Source of the DNA: DATKZS01 sp035527835 [NCBI: bacterium]
Lineage (GTDB): Bacteria > RBG-13-61-14
Direction: 5' to 3'
Assembly (NCBI GenBank): GCA_035527835.1
Contig: DATKZS010000121.1
Span: 1-37,499 of the forward strand
DNA: 37,499 bases
Shown here: positions 32,889-37,499 of the stretch, in pieces
Layout: every line of letters begins with the position of its first letter
How positions within the stretch are numbered: the first letter of the stretch is position 1
The notes under the pieces: model-generated
Told to the model about the DNA's origin: nothing
What the model saw: the letters and a program-made list of their open reading frames with translations, nothing else
Databases searched by the model: none
Position numbers and translations under genes: made by a program

Positions 32889-34709
32889 TCACCAGGCCAT
32901 GTGGAACCTTCCCTGCCTTCCGCACAGGTGGCGGAGGCGGTAGCGGGTTTCCTCGAGCTCTTCGAAGAGTCGCTCGGGCATGCGAGAGCCCAGCGATTTA
33001 AAGAACGCTTCGATGTCGTCGCATTCCTTGAGCCATCCCTGCTGGTCAATCTCGAAGAGCTTGTCCATGGTGGATTTGGGCAGGTTGAGCCCGGTCATGT
33101 CGAGCGCGCCTTCGTTGGGCATGTAACCGATGGGGGTCTGGACGGCGGGCACTTCCTCGCGTCGTCTTTGGAGGACCCATTCGAGGACGCGGAGGTTTTC
33201 GCCGAATCCGGGCCAGAGGTACTTGCCGTCGTCGTCCTGGCGGAACCAGTTGACGAGGAAGACGGGCGGGGGATTAGGGACGCGCATCCCCATGTCGAGC
33301 CAGTGGTGGAAGTAGTCGCCCATGTTGTAGCCGGTGAAGGGGAGCATGGCCATGGGGTCGCGGCGGACCTCGCCCTGCTTTCCGTACTGGGCGGCGGTCC
33401 GCTCGGAGGCCATGGCGGCGGCGACGAAGACGCCGTGCTGCCAGTTGTAGGCCTGGTAGATGAGGGGGGCTAAGCGGGAGCGCCGTCCGCCGAAGATGAA
33501 GGCGGAGATGGGCACGCCGTCGAGCTTGTTGAGGCGGTTGGAGCGCGTCGGGACCTGGTCAATGGAGACGGTGAAGCGGGAGTTGCCGTTGGCGCCGGGG
33601 ACGGGGTTGCCTTTTCCGTCCTTGATGTCGGGCGACCATCGCTTCCCGGTCCAGTCCCAGGCCTCGACGGGCGGCGGGTCGTCGTGGCCCTCCCACCACA
33701 CGGTGTTGTCGTCGCGGAGCACGACGTTGGTGAAGATGGTGTTCCTCCTGATGGCGGCCATCATGTTGGGGTTGGTCTTGGCGTTGGTGCCGGGAGCGAC
33801 GCCGAAGCACCCGGCTTCGGGGTTGATGGCCCAGAGTCTTCCGTCTTGCCCGACGCGGAGCCAGGCGATGTCGTCGCCGACGGTCCAGATGCGGTAGCCC
33901 TTGGAGCGCAGGCCCTCGGGCGGGACCAGCATGGCGAGGTTGGTCTTGCCGCAGGCGGAGGGGAAGGCGGCGGCGATGTACTCGGTGTGCCCTCCCGGCT
34001 CCTCGATTCCCACGATCAGCATGTGCTCGGCGAGCCATCCCTCCTTCTTGGCGAGCCAGGAGGCGATGCGGAGCGCGAGGCATTTTTTGCCGAGCAGGAC
34101 ATTGCCGCCGTAGCCGGAGTTGACGCTCCAGATGGTGTTGTCCTCGGGGAAGTGGAGGATGCGGCGCTTGCTGAGGTCGAGCTGGGCCTTGGAATGGAGG
34201 CAGCGGGTGAAGGAGCCGTTCTTGTTGAGGGCGTCGAGGACTTTTTTGCCCATGCGGGTCATAATGCGCATGTTGAGGACGACGTAGATGGAGTCGGTTA
34301 GCTCGACTCCGTACTTGGCGAAGGGAGAGCCGACGGGGCCCAGGCTGAAGGGGACGACGTACATGGTGCGGCCCTTCATCGAGTTCTTGAAGAACTCGCG
34401 GGCCTCGGCGTAGCCTTCCTCCCGGCTCTTCCAGTTGTTGACGGGCGAGGCGTCTTCCTTCTTGTCGGTGCAGATGAAGGTGAGGTCCTCGGTGCGGGCC
34501 ACGTCGTTGAGCGCGGTTCGATGGAGCACGCAACCGGGGAGGAATTCCTGGTTCAGCTCGATGAGCTCGCCGGAGGCGAGGGCCTCGCGCTTGAGTGCCT
34601 CGGCCTCTTCATCCGAGCCGTCGCACCAGTAGATTTTGTCGGGCTTGCACATGCGGGCCATTTCCTCTACCCATTTTTTCAGCTCTTTGTGTGAAGTGGG
34701 CGCTTCCAT
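32889..34709 (-). CDS. pckG: phosphoenolpyruvate carboxykinase (GTP)
   Basis: The 606-residue enzyme converts oxaloacetate and GTP to PEP, CO2 and GDP, linking the TCA cycle with gluconeogenesis or, in anaerobes, running in reverse to fix CO2. The nucleotide loop is AAAFPSACGKTNLAML (247-261) with the hyper-reactive cysteine C253. GDDIAWLRVG follows, as do NAKTNPNMMAAIRRNTIFTNV and EGHDDPPPVEAWDWTGK. The C-terminal lid part is LPFTGYNMGDYFHHW, all characteristic of the GTP-dependent family. I chose the ATG at 34709, behind GGGAGGAATTAAT; a longer frame at 34823 would include leader RNA. The gene follows a promoter (34947-34974) and a leader with a terminator. Confidence 0.95.
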   Translation of the reverse strand: MEAPTSHKELKKWVEEMARMCKPDKIYWCDGSDEEAEALKREALASGELIELNQEFLPGCVLHRTALNDVARTEDLTFICTDKKEDASPVNNWKSREEGYAEAREFFKNSMKGRTMYVVPFSLGPVGSPFAKYGVELTDSIYVVLNMRIMTRMGKKVLDALNKNGSFTRCLHSKAQLDLSKRRILHFPEDNTIWSVNSGYGGNVLLGKKCLALRIASWLAKKEGWLAEHMLIVGIEEPGGHTEYIAAAFPSACGKTNLAMLVPPEGLRSKGYRIWTVGDDIAWLRVGQDGRLWAINPEAGCFGVAPGTNAKTNPNMMAAIRRNTIFTNVVLRDDNTVWWEGHDDPPPVEAWDWTGKRWSPDIKDGKGNPVPGANGNSRFTVSIDQVPTRSNRLNKLDGVPISAFIFGGRRSRLAPLIYQAYNWQHGVFVAAAMASERTAAQYGKQGEVRRDPMAMLPFTGYNMGDYFHHWLDMGMRVPNPPPVFLVNWFRQDDDGKYLWPGFGENLRVLEWVLQRRREEVPAVQTPIGYMPNEGALDMTGLNLPKSTMDKLFEIDQQGWLKECDDIEAFFKSLGSRMPERLFEELEETRYRLRHLCGRQGRFHMAW

Positions 34710-34940
34710 ATTAATTCCTCCCTTTCTTATTAATGCTCCGGCCATTGGCCGTGAGCCGTAACCACCGCATGATGAGGCGCGTTCGCTGTTTCCGGCCATA
34801 AAAAAAGCCGCCTGGTTTTCCAAGCGGCCCGGTTCGCGCCATTGACTGTCAGCGACAGTCAGGCCCTGGCCGGGCGCGCCGCTTATTGGCCGCGCCGGTC
34901 TGGGTGGTCTGAGTAGTCGCTGACGGGTTCATGATCACGG
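34710..34940 (-). promoter_or_regulatory. structured attenuator-like leader of pckG
   Basis: The predicted leader is about 230 nt. In RNA order, GUCAGCGAC (34917-34925 region) can pair with GUCGCUGAC (about 34846-34854). The latter can instead form a local hairpin UGACUGUC-GCU-GACAGUCA. A GC-rich hairpin with AAUAAGC in its loop lies between, and AAGCGGC there can pair with GCCGCUU, the 5' arm of the terminator at 34800-34828. A small frame from AUG at about 34930 runs 27 codons (MNPSATTQTTQTG...) and stops inside the alternative helix. These are the marks of transcription attenuation, but the effector is unknown. Confidence 0.5.
34800..34828 (-). terminator. intrinsic terminator in the pckG leader
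   Basis: On the minus strand GCCGCTTGG-AAAA-CCAGGCGGC forms a 9 bp stem with one G-U pair and is followed by seven T. It lies 91 bp upstream of the pckG start, inside its leader, so it would act as a switchable terminator rather than as the end of a gene. Confidence 0.8.
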
Positions 34941-34946
34941 CTATTA

Positions 34947-34974
34947 ATTATACTTGCTGTTTCGGGGAAGTCAA
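34947..34974 (-). promoter_or_regulatory. sigma-70-type promoter of pckG
   Basis: On the minus strand TTGACT (34969-34974) and a perfect TATAAT (34947-34952) are 16 bp apart. Transcription would start near 34940, about 230 nt ahead of the pckG start codon. Confidence 0.72.
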
Positions 34975-34990
34975 GGACTTTTTTAAGAGA

Positions 34991-35092
34991 AAGAGAACCA
35001 CCAAGACACCAAGGGAACAAAGAACACAGAGAAAATATTTATTTTTCTTTCCTTTGTCATCTTTGTTCCCTTGGTGTCTTGGTGGTTCTCTT
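34991..35092. repeat. perfect 33-nt inverted repeat (ACCAAG family)
   Basis: The arms at 34991-35023 and 35060-35092 (AAGAGAACCACCAAGACACC..., 33 nt) are identical in inverted orientation, 33/33, around a 36 bp AT-rich spacer. Within each arm CCAAGACA and CCAAGGGA repeat with an 8-9 bp period. The right arm runs two bases into the stop codon of the CoA-disulfide-reductase-like gene. It would end transcription of that gene before the pckG promoter. Confidence 0.92.
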
Positions 35093-36446
35093 ATTTCTTC
35101 ACTTTCGCCGCGACCTCGCTGGCGATGAGGATGGGCTCCCAGGCGGTGGCGAAGGGGGGCGCATAGGCGAGGTCGAGGTCGTAGATCTGGTTAAGGGTCA
35201 TGCCGGCGGCGATTGCGGTGGCCCAGGTGTTGATGCGTCCGGCGACTCCGTCCTTGCCCGCCATCTGGACGCCCCATAATTTATTGGTCTTGTTCTCGAC
35301 GATGAGGACATTGGTGATGCGTGAGCCGCCGGGATAGTAATGGGCGCGGGAGGCGGTCTCGACCACGGCCTTTCTGACGTCGAGGCCGAGCTCGGCGCAT
35401 TCCTTCATGGAGAGGCCGGTGCGGGCGATGGCGAGGTCAAAGACCTTGGACACGGCGGAGCCCAACATGCCGGGGAACTCGGAGGGGACTCCGGCCACGT
35501 TATCGCCGGCCACGCGTCCGGCGCGATTCGCGGTGAGCGCCAGCGGGATGTAGGCGTTCCGTCCGAGCAGGCGGTGGTAGTGCTCGGCGCAGTCGCCGGC
35601 GGAATAGACGTCGGGGGCCGAGGTGCGCTGGCGGCGGTCCACCTTGATGGAGTTCCTGGCGCCGAGCTCGAGGCCGGCGTCCGCGGCCAGACCGGAATTG
35701 GGTGTGACGCCGATGCCGATGACCATGAGGTCGGCGGTGAATTTTTCATTGTTGCTAAGCGACAGCGTGAGCTTACCTTTGTTGTCGCGCTCGATTTTTT
35801 CCGCAGTGGCGGCGGTGATGAGTTTGACGCCGTGTTCGTTCAAGGACTTGGCCACGGCATCCGAGATCTCGGGTTCCATGGAGTTGATGGCGCGGTCCGG
35901 CAGCTGGACCATGGTGATTTCCATTCCAACAGCGGCCAGGGCCTCGGCCATTTCCAGGCCGATGTAGCCGGCGCCCAGGATCAGGCCCCTTTTCGGCGAA
36001 TTGATGGCGAGATATTTTTTCAGCTCCGCGGCCTCGGCCAGGCCCCGGACCGAGAAAACGCCCGGCAGGCCGTCGTCAATGCCGGGAGGGGTGCGGGGAG
36101 AGGCGCCGGTGGAAATGATGAGGTGGTCGTAGGGAGCCGTAAGCTCCCGGCCGGTCTCATGGTTTTTGACAACAACGATCTTTTTATCGGGAACGATCCT
36201 GGTGACCTCATGACGGAGGTTCACTTTGATGCCGCGCTTTTTCTCGAAGTCCTCGATGCGCACGGCCAGGAGGTCTTCGAGCTCATGCACCACGCCGGAG
36301 ACGAAGTAGGGGATGCCGCATCCGGCGTAGGACACGAACGAGCTCTTTTCGAAGACCTCGACATCGAGGCCGGGCTGCTTCCTTTTTGCGCGGGATGCCG
36401 CGCTCATTCCGGCGGCGTCACCGCCTATAACGATGAACTTAGGCAT
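35091..36446 (-). CDS. CoA-disulfide-reductase-like flavoprotein
   Basis: The 451-residue FAD/NAD(P)H oxidoreductase starts with the FAD fold VIGGDAAGMSAASRAKR (6-22). The redox-active segment is SFVSYAGCGIPYF with the single active-site cysteine C43, as in CoA-disulfide reductases and Nox/Npsr enzymes. The NAD(P)H-binding turn GLILGAGYIGLEMAEAL lies at about 155-171, and VYSAGDCAEHYH closes the FAD site. The dimerisation domain ends with YAPPFATAWEPILIAS. It may reduce CoA disulfide, polysulfide or oxygen; the sequence does not decide among them. It stands between pckG and the ferritin-like gene, all on the minus strand, each pair separated by a hairpin repeat. NADPH could come from the transhydrogenase. 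Confidence 0.9.
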   Translation of the reverse strand: MPKFIVIGGDAAGMSAASRAKRKQPGLDVEVFEKSSFVSYAGCGIPYFVSGVVHELEDLLAVRIEDFEKKRGIKVNLRHEVTRIVPDKKIVVVKNHETGRELTAPYDHLIISTGASPRTPPGIDDGLPGVFSVRGLAEAAELKKYLAINSPKRGLILGAGYIGLEMAEALAAVGMEITMVQLPDRAINSMEPEISDAVAKSLNEHGVKLITAATAEKIERDNKGKLTLSLSNNEKFTADLMVIGIGVTPNSGLAADAGLELGARNSIKVDRRQRTSAPDVYSAGDCAEHYHRLLGRNAYIPLALTANRAGRVAGDNVAGVPSEFPGMLGSAVSKVFDLAIARTGLSMKECAELGLDVRKAVVETASRAHYYPGGSRITNVLIVENKTNKLWGVQMAGKDGVAGRINTWATAIAAGMTLNQIYDLDLAYAPPFATAWEPILIASEVAAKVKK

Positions 36447-36470
36447 GGCACCAGTCCTGATAATATTTTA

Positions 36471-36610
36471 TTAACCGCAGAGGCGCAGAGAGCGCAGAGA
36501 ATTATTATTGAAATAAGACGTAACATTTTCTCACCGTTCCAAGTCAACATTAACCATACTTCTTCTTGAAAAGAATTTATTCTCTGCGTTCTCTGCGCCT
36601 CCGCGGTTTA
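36471..36610. repeat. CGCAGAG-type intergenic hairpin
   Basis: Left arm AACCGCAGAGGCGCAGAGAG (with CGCAGAGAAT after) and right arm, on the other strand, AACCGCGGAGGCGCAGAGAA (with CGCAGAGAAT after), about 28 of 30 matching. The spacer of roughly 60 bp is AT-rich. It separates the flavoprotein and ferritin-like genes, both on the minus strand, and ends 9 bp before the stop of the latter. Confidence 0.88.
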
Positions 36611-36619
36611 AAAAATTCT

Positions 36620-37075
36620 TTAATTCTCGGTCATGACCATATCGTCGTACTCGATCTCGAAGCGGAGCTTGTGCCTGGCCTCATCCTGGGCCAGGGAGAG
36701 GAACAGGTTCTTGAGGGCCTCGGCGGGGGCGACGGCGGCCAGGTTGGTGTAGAGCTTGAAGGCCATCTTCTCCTTTTTCATGGCGAGGATGAGGGACTGT
36801 TGGTAGTCGAGGTCCTTGCCGGGCTTCACGTCCACCAAATAGTCGGAGATCTTGAGGTCCGCAATCTTCTTGGGAGCCGAAGCCATGAGCTTGCCCTTTT
36901 TGATGTCGAGGATCTTGGCCTTGTGCCCCTTCTCCTCCTTGGCGAACTGCTCGAAGAGGTCCTTCATGCCCGGCCGCTTCGAGCTCTTGGCGAGGCTCAT
37001 GTAGAACGTGTACGATTCTTCCTCCCGCTCCACGGCGAAGTCCAGGATGTCGGCGGCGGATTTAAATTCCTTCAT
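36620..37075 (-). CDS. ferritin-like (rubrerythrin-domain) protein
   Basis: The 151-residue four-helix protein has the diiron-type ferritin-like pattern of the rubrerythrin group: DFAVEREEESYTFYMSLA at the start, FEQFAKEEKGHKAKILDIK with the first ExxH, LILAMKKEKMAFKLYTNLA in the third helix and FLSLAQDEARHKLRFE with the second ExxH. No rubredoxin cysteines are present, so it is the ferritin-like part alone (COG1633-type). Such proteins remove hydrogen peroxide or store iron in anaerobes. AGGAGG stands before the ATG at 37075. Its neighbour, a CoA-disulfide-reductase-like enzyme, suggests an oxidative-stress cluster. Confidence 0.88.
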   Translation of the reverse strand: MKEFKSAADILDFAVEREEESYTFYMSLAKSSKRPGMKDLFEQFAKEEKGHKAKILDIKKGKLMASAPKKIADLKISDYLVDVKPGKDLDYQQSLILAMKKEKMAFKLYTNLAAVAPAEALKNLFLSLAQDEARHKLRFEIEYDDMVMTEN

Positions 37076-37170
37076 GGCTTCCTCCTTCTATGACATTTGT
37101 TTCAAGTTTATATATCGCCGCCCGGGCGGCGTTTCCTTAGTCCATTTCATGTGGCGAAACGCGGCCAATC

Positions 37171-37354
37171 AGCGCTGAAAGCGCGTTATTCTCCAGCCTG
37201 GGGTGTGAACCCCAGGAACGCGCCGTCGAGAAATCATTGGAGCGCTGAAAGCGCGGCATAAAACAGCTCGCTTGCTATCAGGACTCGTTCTATGTCGCGC
37301 TTTCAGCGCTTTAAAGGATTGAATGATCTCCATTCCTGGGGTTCACACCCCGGG
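37171..37354. repeat. modular REP-like array upstream of the ferritin-like gene
   Basis: Two modules are repeated. AGCGCTGAAAGCGC occurs at 37171-37184 and 37241-37254 and inverted at 37297-37310. CCTGGGGTGTGAACCCCAGG occurs at 37197-37216 and, inverted and slightly changed, at 37335-37354. The second module is itself a palindrome. The order on the left (first module, then second) is reversed on the right, so the whole is roughly symmetrical. No gene is supported in 37076-37446. Confidence 0.8.
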
Positions 37355-37371
37355 CTGTAGAATGGTCCGAT

Positions 37372-37499
37372 CCAGGTACATAGGTAACACAATGAACCAG
37401 GCACATGGGTTACACTCTCGGCATGATCAAGACAGGAGGTTTTGTCATGCCGTGGAAGGAGACATGTGCCATGGAAGAAAGAGTCAAGTTCATTAAGGA
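37372..37499 (+). mobile_element. left end of an IS481-like element (cut by the window)
   Basis: Two 19 bp direct repeats, CCAGGTACATAGGTAACAC (37372-37390) and CCAGGCACATGGGTTACAC (37397-37415), match at 16 of 19 positions and are 25 bp apart. A transposase gene starts 32 bp later. Paired end repeats of this kind are probable transposase-binding sites. The outer end lies near 37355-37372; the right end is outside the window. Confidence 0.6.
37447..37499 (+). CDS. IS481-family transposase, N-terminal fragment
   Basis: Only the first 17 codons are present: MPWKETCAMEERVKFIK, which is the start typical of IS481-type transposases (MPWKE...M-E-R-V-x-F), preceding a helix-turn-helix and an integrase core not visible here. 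AGGAGG precedes the ATG at 6-7 bp. Completeness and activity cannot be judged. Confidence 0.72.
   Translation, partial: MPWKETCAMEERVKFIK

Noticed and set aside
32076-33473. A 465-codon plus-strand frame across the DUF362 gene, a hairpin and pckG.
   Set aside because: Its composition is Gly/Asp/Val-rich without motifs, it runs through an intergenic repeat, and both minus-strand genes are well supported.
34800-34940. A known riboswitch class (ZTP, SAM, TPP, cobalamin, glycine, fluoride) before pckG.
   Set aside because: None of the conserved core sequences of these classes is seen; only the general attenuator layout is supported.
35340-36569. A 409-codon plus-strand frame opposite the flavoprotein gene.
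   Set aside because: It is the antisense shadow of a conserved FAD enzyme and continues through the CGCAGAG hairpin.
37171-37354. CRISPR array.
   Set aside because: The repeats are palindromic modules of 14 and 20 bp in mixed orientation with unequal spacing, and no cas genes are near.

Overview
The window is GC-rich DNA from a Gram-negative bacterium. It encodes an outer-membrane beta-barrel protein, Tat and Sec export signals, two sigma-54 activators, a proton-translocating transhydrogenase, GTP-dependent PEP carboxykinase and redox-protection proteins. The set (rubrerythrin-like protein, CoA-disulfide-reductase-like enzyme, a UGA-containing peroxiredoxin-like gene, secreted glycosidases) suggests an uncultured saccharolytic anaerobe or microaerophile. 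I cannot fix the phylum from sequence alone; Planctomycetota/Verrucomicrobiota/Lentisphaerota relatives, Omnitrophota, Hydrogenedentota or a deltaproteobacterial lineage would all fit. No rRNA, tRNA or CRISPR was seen.

Layout. 0.1-2.7 kb: a NifA-like sigma-54 activator and a TorF-like porin, one minus-strand unit with a near-consensus promoter. 3.1-5.0 kb: an APH/ACAD10-like phosphotransferase and a TetR regulator. 5.3-16.3 kb: a carbohydrate region with a translationally coupled GH78 alpha-rhamnosidase and GH116 glycosidase, a secreted beta-helix protein, a Tat amidohydrolase, a GH43-like propeller and a TPR protein; a GH2 enzyme lies at 20.7-22.6 kb. 16.6-19.6 kb: pntAA-pntAB-pntB. 19.7-20.5 kb: a PilZ-SRPBCC fusion. 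22.9-25.2 kb: a B12-binding-type radical SAM protein and a TauE/SafE permease. 25.4-30.3 kb: a sensor kinase behind a sigma-54 promoter and an NtrC-type response regulator, separated by a block carrying an unusual methyltransferase-pilin fusion. 30.35-30.8 kb: a peroxiredoxin-like gene with an in-frame UGA at the catalytic position (probable selenoprotein). 30.9-31.3 kb: hicBA. 31.6-37.1 kb: a DUF362 protein, pckG with an attenuator-like leader, a CoA-disulfide-reductase-like flavoprotein and a ferritin-like protein. 37.4 kb to the end: the left end of an IS481-like element.

The most striking structure lies between genes. At least five sequence families of intergenic hairpins share one design: two inverted arms of about 30 nt, each arm itself a run of 9-10 bp near-repeats. 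They sit between convergent genes, inside the pnt operon and next to stop codons, and several exist as single arms. One appears split into two halves 1.7 kb apart, with the methyltransferase-pilin block between them, as if that block had entered a hairpin that once joined the sensor kinase to its response regulator. Best leads: the UGA peroxiredoxin, the methyltransferase-pilin fusion in the split hairpin, the pckG leader, and the hairpin families.
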